Origin: Asterias amurensis
Taxonomy: Eukaryota > Echinodermata > Asteroidea > Forcipulatida > Asteriidae
Assembly (NCBI RefSeq): GCF_032118995.1
Contig: NC_092669.1
Span: 992,001 to 1,056,000 of the forward strand
DNA: 64,000 bases
Direction of reading: 5' to 3'
Made by a program: the position numbers and the translations under genes. Position 1 is the stretch's first letter. Each line of letters begins with the position of its first letter. The notes under the pieces were generated by a model that was given only the letters and a program-made list of their open reading frames with translations, was not told where the DNA came from and made no database searches. Positions 42,334-52,034 of the stretch are shown piece by piece.

Positions 42334-42945
42334 CTCGTACCCGAGTCAACTCGTACCCGAGTCAACTCGTACCCGAGTCAACTCGTACCCGAGTCAACTC
42401 GTACCCGAGTCAACTCGTACCCGAGTCAACTCGTACCCGAGTCAACTCGTACCCGAGTCAACTCGTACCCGAGTCAACTCGTACCCGAGTCAACTCGTAC
42501 CCGAGTCAACTCGTACCCGAGTCAACTCGTACCCGAGTCAACTCGTACCCGAGTCAACTCGTACCCGAGTCAACTCGTACCCGAGTCAACTCGTACCCGA
42601 GTCAACTCGTACCCGAGTCAACTCGTACCCGAGTCAACTCGTACCCGAGTCAACTCGTACCCGAGTCAACTCGTACCCGAGTCAACTCGTACCCGAGTCA
42701 ACTCGTACCCGAGTCAACTCGTACCCGAGTCAACTCGTACCCGAGTCAACTCGTACCCGAGTCAACTCGTACCCGAGTCAACTCGTACCCGAGTCAACTC
42801 GTACCCGAGTCAACTCGTACCCGAGTCAACTCGTACCCGAGTCATCGTGTACCCGAGTCAACTCGTACCCGAGTCATCTCGTACCCGAGTCAACTCGTAC
42901 CCAAGGCAACTCGTACCCAAGTCAACTCGTACCCAAATATTTTTT
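42334..42945. repeat. 16-bp satellite array (about 38 copies)
   Basis: Unit GTACCCGAGTCAACTC, period 16, near-perfect except for the last few copies (TCATCGTG, AAGGCAAC, CCAAG variants). Since 16 is not a multiple of 3 and no stop occurs, all three plus frames are open (240, 224 and 222 codons) with a 16-residue period. These are repeat artefacts, not genes. Confidence 0.97.
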
Positions 42946-43194
42946 TTTATTTTTTTACAAAATTTTGGAGTTACAACTCGTACTGATTAATATTGTGGTT
43001 TATTTAATTTTCGTTATGTAAATCATACATTTTTTTATTCATTGTTGTAATGATTTCTTTTTTTTCAAGTTGCAGATACATGTAAAAAGATAATCAGAAC
43101 ATACGCAGATGAATGAATTGAATGAATTTTTATCGTAATTTTTTTTATGGGAACCCTTTAACAAGAAAAACACGGAACGTTTGCGGGGCGACCA

Positions 43195-43373
43195 TGGGGC
43201 GACTGTGTCTGGGACGACTTTTTAGGGGGCGACATTGTGAGAAGGCGAGTTTGTACACGGAGGGGGCGAGCTTGCTGGGGGCGACTTTGTAGGGAGCAAC
43301 TTTGCCAGGGGGCGAGATGACTGACCTTCTTATTAATAATGGGCGAGATGACTGGCCTTCTTATTAATAATGA
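43195..43373. repeat. Degenerate GGGGGCGACTTTGT repeats and a 31-bp duplication
   Basis: GGGGCGAC, GGGACGACTTT, GGGGGCGACATTGTG, GGGGGCGACTTTGTAGGG and similar blocks recur, and AGGGGGCGACTTTGTGG also precedes the satellite at 42304. GGGCGAGATGACTGNCCTTC followed by TTATTAATAAT is then duplicated at 43312-43373. Confidence 0.6.
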
Positions 43374-43375
43374 AC

Positions 43376-43509
43376 GATAGAGGGCGTTTGTTAATCGTTC
43401 GTCAATAAAGAAAGCGTACGTCCCGTGTGATGATGATGTGAGTGTTTTTTGTCAACATTATACAGTATTAGACGGACGGTTCGACAAATTGCCATCAAAA
43501 CACTTCCAG
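43376..43509 (+). promoter_or_regulatory. Candidate first exon of the 44.8-46.2 kb ZF copy
   Basis: Has GATAGAGGGCGTTTG (43376-43390), TTCGACAAATTGCCATC (resembling TCGACAAACTGCCAAC near 30155) and a donor CTTCCAG|GTATGT at 43510, as in the other ZF first exons. Similarity is weaker than among the other three copies, so this is tentative. Confidence 0.4.
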
Positions 43510-44038
43510 GTATGTTTTTATTTTAGTTTGTTTGTTAATTAACAGTGCATTTGCCACAGTCTTATAAGAGGCCAGACATTACATGTTCTTTAGTCTCGTA
43601 CGCTTTCTGAGAGTTAGTAAACTAATTACGGACCATTTCGGACTGAGCTGAGCATCAGCAAATGATTAACTTTCATTTTCAATCAAAATTTAGAAAACGG
43701 TCAACCAAAAACTGCACCATAATCCATCAAAGACCTCTGTGAATTGACTTTGAACTCACATGAGGTAGGTACGCATGAGATGTTGTCGATATAAGATGGT
43801 ATGTTGTTGTCTGACACGTTTTTCAAAACATAAGACTTTTAAGAGAAATCCTCGTCTTAAAATCTGAACCAAATGTTCAAAAATGGATTGTGCGTGAGCT
43901 TATTTTTGTGCTCCGGTTCGGTGCTCGTGGTGTGCGCATTCTACAGATTTGCACATTGTCCGTGATGAATTATTGAGCTGATAAATCCGTAGAGCGCAAT
44001 GTAAACGTTGTGCAAATCTGTAAAATGTGCTCCAAATC

Positions 44039-44108
44039 TACTCCTAGAACTATTTCAGTTTCGTCCGGCTATCGTCTCCCGGACGAAACCGAAATAGTTC
44101 TAGGAGTA
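44039..44108. mobile_element. 70-bp hairpin MITE with 9-bp TSD (TA...TA family, copy 2)
   Basis: Ends TACTCCTAGAACTATTTCAG and CGAAATAGTTCTAGGAGTA; near-perfect palindrome. Flanked by the exact 9-bp repeat CTCCAAATC at 44030-44038 and 44109-44117. It is a shortened version of the 42078 element. Confidence 0.93.
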
Positions 44109-44255
44109 CTCCAAATCCACAAGAAATGTCTTGCGCGATCCATTCATAATTCTTAATACTATTAAAAATTACCAAAGTAGTTCTAAAATTTAGAAAGAAG
44201 ACATTTAAATTTGTGAGTAAGTGGTGACATTAGTAAACTCTTGAGTTGAGTTGAA

Positions 44256-44420
44256 GGATAAATTTCCATATGGCGCCACCACGTTTTTACTCATTTTATT
44301 TTTAACAAAATGGGATATCTCATTGAGGTAAATTAATATTCTACCTACATGTAGCTAGCCAGGGGGAATCATATCAAATGAAAAAGTGGGGGCGCCATAC
44401 ATGCCATACGGAAACTTTCC
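44256..44420 (+). mobile_element. MITE, GG...CC family with 8-bp TSD (copy 4)
   Basis: 165 bp with extra internal sequence (ACATGTAGCTAGCCAGGGGG) and a small duplication near the right end (GCCATACATGCCATACGG). Flanks GAGTTGAA and AAGTTGAA match at 7 of 8 bases, consistent with an older insertion. Confidence 0.82.
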
Positions 44421-44486
44421 AAGTTGAACTTTGAAGTTAACTATAACTACACGTGTGTTCTTCATTCTGGCATTGAACACTGCATG

Positions 44487-44556
44487 TGCATGGGTCTAGA
44501 AAATCCATGCCTCATTTTAAATGCATGGGTCTAGAAAATCCATGCCTCATTTTAAA
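44487..44556 (+). repeat. 35-bp tandem duplication
   Basis: Two adjacent copies of a 35-bp unit starting TGCATGGGTCTAGAAAATCC; each contains a GCATGG...CCATGC dyad. Confidence 0.9.
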
Positions 44557-44799
44557 CTCTTTCTAGTAGCACTAGCAGAGAGTTGTTTAAAGCAATACGT
44601 TTGCTGTAGCAGCTCTATGAAGTTAGGAATTACCAAAAGTACACCCTGTCTTTTGGTGATCATGAGTGTGTTCACCATTAAAACACACCAATTTGGCAAA
44701 TCAGAGAACAAATTTGTTTTACAATTTACCAGAAGTTCTAGAAAAAAAATAACATATTTATAAATTTTTGAGTGACACTTGTACAAAATTTCTCCCATT

Positions 44800-46212
44800 A
44801 ACACAGTGAGAAAGCACCGAAGAGTCCGCACTGGAGAGAAACCATTTGTAGCAATCTTGTGGATTGTATTTCTCACAAGCACTTCATTTGACTATCCATC
44901 AGCGTGTCCGCACTGGAGAAAAATCATTTGATTCTGACGTTTGTGGAAAATCTTTTTCTCAAAAAGGTAACTCTAAATATACACCAGATAGTGACTTGTC
45001 CACACTGGAAAAAAAACATTTGTTCAGACATTTGTGGGAAAGCATTTTCTAAAAAGAGCAATTTAAGAAGTCACCAAAGAAATCACACTTGAGGGAAACC
45101 ATTTGTTTGTGACGTTTTAGGAAACGCCTATTCGAGTAAACGTCAAATGAAAGACCATAAGTGTGTCCACACTGGCGAAAGACCATTTTGTTTGTGACAT
45201 TTGTGGAACAGATTTTTCAAGTAAAGCCAGCCTTATCCGCCACATGAGAACCCACACTGGAGAAAAACCATTTGTTTGTGGCGTTTGTGGAAAAGCATTT
45301 TCTCATAAAAGCATCCTAACTGACCATCAGAGAGTCCACACTGGAGAGAGACCATTTGTTTGTGACATTTGTGGAACAGATTTTTCAAGGAAAGCCAATC
45401 TTACCCGTCACCTGAGATTCCACACTGGAGAGAAACGATTTGCTTGTGACATTTGCGGAACAGCCTTTTCTCAAAAAAAAAATTTAACTGACCATCACAG
45501 AGTCCACACTGGAGAGAAACCATTTATTTGTGACATTTGTGGGAAAGCGTTTTCTAAAAAGAGCAATTTAAAAAGTCACAAAAAAAAACACACAGGAGAG
45601 AAACCATTTGTTTGTGACATTTGTGGAACAGATTTTTCGAGGAACACCAGCCTTATTCGTCACCTGAGAATCCACACTGGAGAGAAACCATTTGTTTGTG
45701 ACAGTTGTGGAAAGGTCTTTTCACATAGAAAGAGTTTAACTGACCACCACAGAGTCCACACTGGAGAGAAACCATTTGTTTGTGACATTTGTGGGAAAGC
45801 GTCTTCTACTAATAGCAATTTAAGAAGTCACCAAAGAACCCACACTGGAGAGAAACCATTTGTTTGTGACATTTGTTGGAAAGCATTTTCTACTAATAGC
45901 AATTTAAGAAGTCACCAGAGAAATCACACTGGCGAGAAACCATTTGTTTGTGACATTTGTGGAACAGATTTTTCACAGAAAACCAGCCTTATCCGTCACC
46001 TGAGAGTCCACACTGGAGAGAAACCATTTGTTTGTGACATTTGTGGGAAAGCGTTTTCTCATAATGGCAATTTAAGAATTCACCAAAGAAATCACACTGG
46101 AGAGAAACATTTTGTGTCACATGAAACCTTTCTGAAAAGCCATCAGAATGTAAATACTGACATGACTGATGAGAAACCATGTTTGCAGCATTTGCAGAGT
46201 GGCCTCAAATAA
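44800..46212 (+). pseudogene. Broken zinc-finger copy with an 11-finger open segment
   Basis: From 44800 to 45180 finger fragments lie in shifting frames with stops (for example GACGTTTTAGG, and an extra T in GACCATTTTGTTTG near 45185). From there one frame is open to 46212 with 11 canonical fingers (GTDFSRKANL, SKKSNLKSH, STNSNLRSH and others) and the tail HFVSHETFLKSHQN seen also in the 38588 gene. The frame has no ATG before 45244, which lies inside a finger. AATAAA overlaps the stop codon (46208-46213). Paralogue of the 38588 gene; most likely a pseudogene. Confidence 0.72.
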
Positions 46213-46592
46213 AACCACTTTTTGGGGGAAGACTTCTTTTGTTCTCCTTCTTTAAGGTGTGACATTCTTTTGGACCCACAAATGCTTTGTGCTCTCTTGA
46301 AACTTGGCACAAAACTTATTAATGGTGTATTTTGAAGATTGCTATAAAAACAGTGTTTCCAGGCCTAAAATTTCATCTGTGACAGCTAGAGGTCAAGGCC
46401 ATTTGAACGTCCTAAAAGTCTATGGGAACTATTGAAGAGGCACCAAGACGAGGGCAACAGAGGTCATGGCCTGTAATATCTCTTGGAAACAAAACAAAAC
46501 TTAACAAAGAACACCTGTCTACTAACTTGCCATGAGCATGGCTGCCTTTGAGATTCTGGTATGACATTAAAAAAACCATTCATCAATAGAGT

Positions 46593-48365
46593 ATGAATTG
46601 TGGGGAAAATACTTTTGAAATTGTGTGCAATGTTGGTCATAAATCTATCTTCCATGAACAAAAGAAGCAGAGAGATCACTTTGAGGGGAAACCAGTTGTT
46701 TGTGACATTTGTGGAAAAACATTTTCCGGACAAAATTGTCTTACCAACCATCAACGCGTCCACACCAGAGAGAAACAATTCGTTTGTAGTACTTGTGGAA
46801 AAGCTTTCCTCCGAGAATCACACTTAAAAGTGCATCAGCGAGGCCACACTGGAGAAAAACCATTTGTTTGTAATATTTGTGGAAATGCCTATTCAAGAAA
46901 GCAAGGGCTGACCAATCATCAGCTTGTCCACACTGGAGAGAAACAATTTGGTTGTGACATTTGTGGGAAACACTTTTTGTTGAAATATTACCTAAACACC
47001 CATCAGCGTGTCCACACTGGAGAGAAGCCATACGCTTGTGACTTATGCGACAAAACTTTCACTAAAAAATCATCCCTGACGGAGCATCAGCGTGTCCACA
47101 CTGGAGAGAAACCATTTGCTTGTAACACTTGTGGAAAAGCTTTCTTCAATCGTTCGTCACTGAGCACACATCAGCGTGTCCACACCGGAGAGAAACCATT
47201 TGGATGTGACATTTGTGGAAAATCCTTTTCACAAAAAAATGGCCTTACCACCCATAGGTGTTTTAACACTGAAGAGAGACCTTTTGTTTGTGAAACTTGT
47301 GACAGAACCTTCTCACAAAAGCAACACATGATTAACCACCAGCAGGTCCACATTGCAAAGAAACCAAGTGAATGCGACACTTGTGGAAAAGTTTTCTTAA
47401 GTAAATCAAAATTAGAACTCCATCAGCGTGTCCACACCGGAGAGAAACCATTTGTTTGTGGTATTTGTGGAAAAGCTTTTTCACATAGTTCCACACTGAC
47501 AGTCCATCAGCATGTCCACACTGGAGAAAGACCATTTGTTTGTGACATCTGTGGAAAAGCATTCAGTCGTAAATCAAAAGTAGAAACCCATCAACGTGTC
47601 CACACTGGAGAGAAACCATTTGTTTGTAACATTTGTGGAAAAGCTTTCTCGCATAGATGGACACTGAAATGCCATAAAGGAGTCCACGCTGAAACAAAAC
47701 CATTCTTTTGTGACATCTGTGGAAAAAACTTCAGTTGTAAGTCAAGTGTAGAGACCCATCGGCGTGTCCACACTGGAGAGAAACCATACGCTTGTGACTT
47801 ATGTGAAAAAGCTTTCACAAAGAAATCATCCCTGACGGAACATCAGCGTATCCACACTGGAGAGAAACCATTCTCTTGTGACTTATGTGAAAAAGCTTTC
47901 ACGAAGAAATCAGCCCTTACAGATCATCAGCGTACCCACACTGGAGAGAAACCATTTGATTGTGGCATCTGTGGAAAAGCCTATACACAAAAAGTCGCCC
48001 TTACTACCCATATGTGTGTCCACACTGGAGAGAAACCATTTGTTTGTAACATTTGCGGAAAATCTTTCTCGCATAGATGGTCACTGAGATGCCACCAGAG
48101 AGTCCACACTGGAAAGAAATCATTCATTGGTGGCATCTGTGGAGAAGCCTCCAGTTATGAGTCAAGTGTAGAAATCCTTCAGCGTTTCCACATTGAAGAG
48201 AGACCATTCGTTAGTGACATTTGTGGGCAAGCTTTCTCAGACAGCAATGCACTGACTACCCATCCGCATGACAGCTCTGAAGAGAAACCATTAGTTTGTG
48301 ATATGTGTGGAGAAGTCTTCAGCAACAATAGCGAACTTATTCATCATAATCAAGAACACACTTAA
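46593..48365 (+). CDS. C2H2 zinc-finger protein, 590 aa, about 18 fingers
   Basis: ATG at 46593 follows an in-frame TAG at 46587-46589 that would serve as acceptor (TCAATAG|AGT) if spliced. Eighteen canonical fingers, mostly TGEKPF linkers, plus three degenerate ones: HRCFN lacking the last His near 47265, FIGGIC without its first Cys, and FVSDIC near 48210. Internal duplication is visible: KKSSLTEHQR occurs twice, KKSALTDH once, and SHRWTLKCH/SHRWSLRCH pair up. It is more diverged from the neighbouring copies than they are from each other, so it is an older family member. Nuclear, presumed DNA-binding; no effector domain seen. Confidence 0.9.
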   Translation: MNCGENTFEIVCNVGHKSIFHEQKKQRDHFEGKPVVCDICGKTFSGQNCLTNHQRVHTREKQFVCSTCGKAFLRESHLKVHQRGHTGEKPFVCNICGNAYSRKQGLTNHQLVHTGEKQFGCDICGKHFLLKYYLNTHQRVHTGEKPYACDLCDKTFTKKSSLTEHQRVHTGEKPFACNTCGKAFFNRSSLSTHQRVHTGEKPFGCDICGKSFSQKNGLTTHRCFNTEERPFVCETCDRTFSQKQHMINHQQVHIAKKPSECDTCGKVFLSKSKLELHQRVHTGEKPFVCGICGKAFSHSSTLTVHQHVHTGERPFVCDICGKAFSRKSKVETHQRVHTGEKPFVCNICGKAFSHRWTLKCHKGVHAETKPFFCDICGKNFSCKSSVETHRRVHTGEKPYACDLCEKAFTKKSSLTEHQRIHTGEKPFSCDLCEKAFTKKSALTDHQRTHTGEKPFDCGICGKAYTQKVALTTHMCVHTGEKPFVCNICGKSFSHRWSLRCHQRVHTGKKSFIGGICGEASSYESSVEILQRFHIEERPFVSDICGQAFSDSNALTTHPHDSSEEKPLVCDMCGEVFSNNSELIHHNQEHT

Positions 48366-48379
48366 AGGTATCTGCCACA

Positions 48380-48665
48380 GATTTGTTTTACTTGTTCTTT
48401 TGTGACATTTGTGGAGCAAATCAATAATAAGGACACACCTTTAAACTTTAAAAATTTGTAGCGAAGCATTTTATCAAAAGGGAAGTCTTAATAGACACCT
48501 GGAGAGAGACCATTAATTTTATGGACAAATCTAGAAACAAGAGTAGTGTTTCAAAACACCAGGTTGAAACTCTACTGGAAAGAAACTCTTTTGTGACCTT
48601 TATGTGGGAAAGCCCTTCTGTTGTGGTTGAAAATTGAAAGCCAATCAGCGTGAGGTTTGTGAAAC
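48380..48665 (+). pseudogene. Decayed zinc-finger remnants after the 46593 gene
   Basis: Scattered finger-like pieces (TTTTGTGACATTTGTGGAGC, GGAGAGAGACCATTAAT, GTGGGAAAGCCCTTCTG, GCCAATCAGCGTGA) without a frame. They are probably former C-terminal fingers or a lost neighbour. Confidence 0.55.
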
Positions 48666-48689
48666 AAAAAATATTTTCATATCAAAACA

Positions 48690-48978
48690 CCATTGTCGGC
48701 TTCTTGAGAATACACTAATATTAAGTAGATTTTGAGAAAGAGGTCATTTCTCGCTAAAATATTCTCACTAAAATATTGAAAAACTTCAGCCAGAAGTCTT
48801 TTATTCCCATCTGAAAGCACACATATTCGCCCAACATGGGTGTTTTTTCTTTCATCGTTTTCTCAAAACTTTGATGACCAATTGAGCCCAAATTTTCACA
48901 GCCTTGTTATTATGCATATGTTGGGATACACCAAGTGGAAAGACTGGTCTTTGACAAAAGTGTTCAGTGCCTTTAGAG
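48690..48978 (-). mobile_element. Family A MITE, diverged copy next to a splice acceptor
   Basis: Reverse orientation. Recognisable blocks are GGTGTTTTTTCTTTCAT, CTTTGATGACCAATTGAGC, TTTTCACAGCCTTGTTATT, GTTGGGATACACCAAGTG and GTGTTCAGTGCCTTTA. The left half is degraded. It ends about 37 bp before the coding exon of the 49022 gene. Confidence 0.7.
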
Positions 48979-49021
48979 TAATGGTAATTTATTGTACATT
49001 TGTTTTTCTTTCCAGACTGAA

Positions 49022-51112
49022 ATGAATTCTGTTGAGGAGAGATTTATTTGTGAACTTTGCGGGGAAACCTACTCTGAAAAACTGCAACTGGACAAACATC
49101 GAACGACCCATAATTGGAAGTCACTGGGAGAATGTGTCTGTCCCGTATGTAATAAATCTTTCCCGCATGATTGCAGACCGAATGAGAACCAAAAAGTCCA
49201 CACTGAAGAGAACTTATTTGTTTGTGACATTTGTGGAGAACGTTTTACTGATAAGCAAGTATTTAGTGACCATCACAGTACTCACAATATGCAAAAGCTT
49301 TATGGTTGTGACAAATGTGGACAAGTTTTTTCACAAAGAAATTTGTTGACTGCCCATAAACGTACCCACTCTAAAGAAACTTCGTTTGTCTGTGATATCT
49401 GTGACAAATCGTACGCAAGTAAGCGTAATCTAAGCATCCATCAGCGTGTACACACATTATACAAGCCGTTTGCTTGTGGCTTTTGTGGAAGAGCCTTTTC
49501 ACGAAAACATCGCTTGGTCAGCCATCAGCGTATCCACACAGGAGAGAAACCATATGTTTGTGACGTTTGTGGGAAAGCATTTTCACTTAAACCCTCCCTT
49601 ATAGGCCACAAGAGAATTCACACTGGAGAGAAACCATTCGTTTGTGATGTTTGTGGGAAAGCATTTTCTCTCAAGACGACTCTCACCGGCCACCAGCGAA
49701 CTCACACTGGAAAGAAATGCTATGTCTGTCGAACTTGTGGAAAAGCCTGCCCTTCTAGAAAGACTTTGACCAAGCATCGGCATGTCCATACTGGAGAAAA
49801 ATCATCTGTCTGTGACATGTGTGGAAAAGCCTTCTCGCAAAAAAAAAAACTAGACACCAATCAGAGTGGCTACCTTGGAGAAAACCCTCTTGTTTGCGAC
49901 ATTTGTGAAAAAACGCTGGCAATGAAGTGTAACCCGATCCTTCAGCCTGCCCCAACTGAAGTAAAACCTTTTGTTTGTGACATTTGTGGGAAAGTATTCA
50001 ATTGTGAAGAGGACTTTAGAGAACACGAGCTTGTCCACACTAGAGAAAAAGTGTTCGTTTGTGACATTTGTGGGAAAGTTTTTAATTGTGAAGAGAACTT
50101 TAGAGAACATGAGCATGTGCACACTACAGAAAACGCTTTTGTTTGTGACGTTTGTGGGAAAGTTTTTAATTGTGAAAAGAATTTTCGAGAACATGAGCAT
50201 GTCCACACTACAGAAAACGTGTTTGTTTGTAATATTTCTGGGCAAGCCTTCAATTGTGAAGAGAACTTTCGAGCACATGAAAATGTCCACGCTAGAGAGC
50301 AAGCGTTTGTTTGTGACATTTGTGGGCAAGCCTTCAATTGTGAACAGAACTTTCGAGCACATGAGCATGTCCACACTATAGAAAAAGCGTTTGTTTGTGA
50401 CATTTGTGGGAAAGTTTTTAATTTTGAACAGAACTTACGAGAACATGAGCATGTGCACACTAGAGAAAACGTAGTGTTTGTTTGTGGCATTTGTGGGAAA
50501 GCGTTTTCACAAAATATTCTCCTGACTGACCATCAACATGTCCACACTGTAGAGAATTCATTGGTTTGCGCTATTTGCGACAAATCATTTGCAAGTAAGC
50601 GTAACCTAAGTGTTCATCAGCGCGTCCACACTTTACATAAGCCCTTCGCTTGTGGCTTTTGCGGAAAAGCTTTCTCACGAAAACATCGCCTGGTCAGCCA
50701 TCAGCGTATCCACACTGGAGAGAAACCATATGTTTGTGACGTTTGTGGGAAAGCATTTACAATCAAAACTACCCTAACCGGACACAAGAGAACCCACACT
50801 GGAGAGAAACCATATGTTTGTGACGTTTGTGGGAAAGCATTTTCACTGAAAACCACCCTAACATGCCATCAAAGAGTCCACACTGGTGTAAGACCATATG
50901 TTTGTGACACTTGTGGAAAAGCGTTTCCTCAAAAAGGAGGTCTAAATGCGCACCAGAAAATCCATGCCAAAGAGAAGCGATTTACTTGTGACATTTGTGG
51001 TGAACGTTTTACTTATGTGCGTAGTCTTATTGATCATCACAAAACTCACTCTGAAGAGAAAACAAACGTTTCTGGGTTTGTTAGAAAGTGTACACAAGAA
51101 GAAGCTGTCTAA
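49022..51112 (+). CDS. C2H2 zinc-finger protein with acidic finger array, 696 aa
   Basis: Acceptor TTTCTTTCCAG ends at 49015; the ATG is at 49022. About 20 fingers keep all four ligands, and several are degenerate: residue about 48 lacks both His, and KKKLDTNQSGY and the following LAMKCN finger lack theirs. Residues about 317-480 are six tandem fingers of the FNCEENFREHEHVH type. A four-finger block (SKRNLS, FSRKHRLVSH, KTTLTGH types) occurs once before and once after this array, so a multi-finger segment was duplicated within the gene. Linkers in the array are TREK, TTEN, AREQ and TIEK, not TGEK. The protein ends with a short Lys-rich tail. Nuclear; part DNA-binding and part probably protein-binding (inference). 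Confidence 0.9.
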   Translation: MNSVEERFICELCGETYSEKLQLDKHRTTHNWKSLGECVCPVCNKSFPHDCRPNENQKVHTEENLFVCDICGERFTDKQVFSDHHSTHNMQKLYGCDKCGQVFSQRNLLTAHKRTHSKETSFVCDICDKSYASKRNLSIHQRVHTLYKPFACGFCGRAFSRKHRLVSHQRIHTGEKPYVCDVCGKAFSLKPSLIGHKRIHTGEKPFVCDVCGKAFSLKTTLTGHQRTHTGKKCYVCRTCGKACPSRKTLTKHRHVHTGEKSSVCDMCGKAFSQKKKLDTNQSGYLGENPLVCDICEKTLAMKCNPILQPAPTEVKPFVCDICGKVFNCEEDFREHELVHTREKVFVCDICGKVFNCEENFREHEHVHTTENAFVCDVCGKVFNCEKNFREHEHVHTTENVFVCNISGQAFNCEENFRAHENVHAREQAFVCDICGQAFNCEQNFRAHEHVHTIEKAFVCDICGKVFNFEQNLREHEHVHTRENVVFVCGICGKAFSQNILLTDHQHVHTVENSLVCAICDKSFASKRNLSVHQRVHTLHKPFACGFCGKAFSRKHRLVSHQRIHTGEKPYVCDVCGKAFTIKTTLTGHKRTHTGEKPYVCDVCGKAFSLKTTLTCHQRVHTGVRPYVCDTCGKAFPQKGGLNAHQKIHAKEKRFTCDICGERFTYVRSLIDHHKTHSEEKTNVSGFVRKCTQEEAV
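49970..50461 (+). repeat. 84-bp tandem array of six acidic fingers
   Basis: Six consecutive 28-codon units within the 49022 gene. In five, the DNA-contact position -1 is Cys and position 6 is Glu or Ala, with several Glu in between. Unit 4 has Ser in place of the second zinc-binding Cys (CNIS), and unit 6 has Phe at -1. More diverged than the array in ZF gene 1, hence older. Confidence 0.9.
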
Positions 51113-51354
51113 ATGGAACTGTGTATTTTTCGACAGTCTGGAATTTTTTTTTTATGTGATGGTTTTGTTTCAGTGTCGTGTACATAACCATGTTTTAAAA
51201 ATGTAAGATCCGTTTTGCAACAAAATATTTTTCAATGAATTCTAGAGGGAACAGTTTATTTTGACCTACATGTATGTGGAACAACCTACACTCGGAAAAG
51301 GGCAAACCAAAATGTGCTACGATTTTTTTGTGTTAATTAGTTTTTGTGCTTTAA

Positions 51355-51699
51355 AGGAACACATTGCCTTGGATAGGTCGAGTTAGAGTTGGTCTTTGAA
51401 AAGCGTTTGTAATCGTTTGCTATAAAATGCATTGGTTAAAAAAATGATTTCAAAGTAAAATACAATGATCCACAAAAATTTGCCTCGAAATTGCGTGGTT
51501 TTTCGTTTTACTTTGCGAACTAACACGGTTGGCCATGGCCGACCGTGTTAGTTGACAAGGTGAAAGGAAAACCATGCAAATTCAAGTGATACTTGTGTGG
51601 ATTATTATATTCTACTTTTAACATATCTTTCTAATCAATGCATTTTATAACAAACGGTTACAAAAGACCAACTCGACCGATCCAAGGCAACATGTTCCT
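51355..51699. mobile_element. TTAA-flanked MITE, family D (copy 2)
   Basis: Between TTAA at 51351-51354 and 51700-51703. Ends AGGAACACATTGCCTTGGAT and ATCCAAGGCAACATGTTCCT (middle bases differ). The central palindrome is GGCCATGGCC. Immediately followed by a GCAGCTGTATGAAATTGAGC hairpin-family fragment. Confidence 0.87.
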
Positions 51700-51714
51700 T
51701 TAAGCAGCTGTATG

Positions 51715-52030
51715 AAATTGAGCTCTGTACCACATTTCTTAGAGCTGCTTAAGCAGATTTTGCTTATCAATGTTCTGCTAAGTAAAATTGAGCAGGAAAC
51801 AAAGTTTACTTTTGACTTGGTACTTAAGCTGATAAACTGACTCTGGTAAGCATATATAGTTTGTGTTTGGTTAGTTTTTGCAGCTGGACGCACACAAATT
51901 TATGCAACAAAACAATGATGTTTTTCTTTCATTATTTTCTTGCAACTTCAATGATCAATTGAGGCCAAATTTGTATGCATCTATTGGGATACAGGAAGTA
52001 AGCACACTGGTCTTTGACAATTACAAAAGG
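51715..52030 (-). repeat. Mixed remnants of hairpin family and family A MITE
   Basis: 51715-51830 holds TTCTTAGAGCTGCTTAAGCA of the hairpin family. 51880-52030 holds diverged family A blocks in reverse orientation (TTTTTCTTTCATTATTTTC, ATCAATTGAGGCCAAATTT, CACTGGTCTTTGACAATTAC). Confidence 0.55.
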
Positions 52031-52034
52031 TGTC

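Noticed and set aside
42299-43021. Three overlapping forward ORFs of 222-240 aa with VNSYPSQLVPESTRTR periodicity
   Set aside because: Produced by a stop-free 16-bp satellite read in each frame; no start context, splice sites or non-repeat domain.
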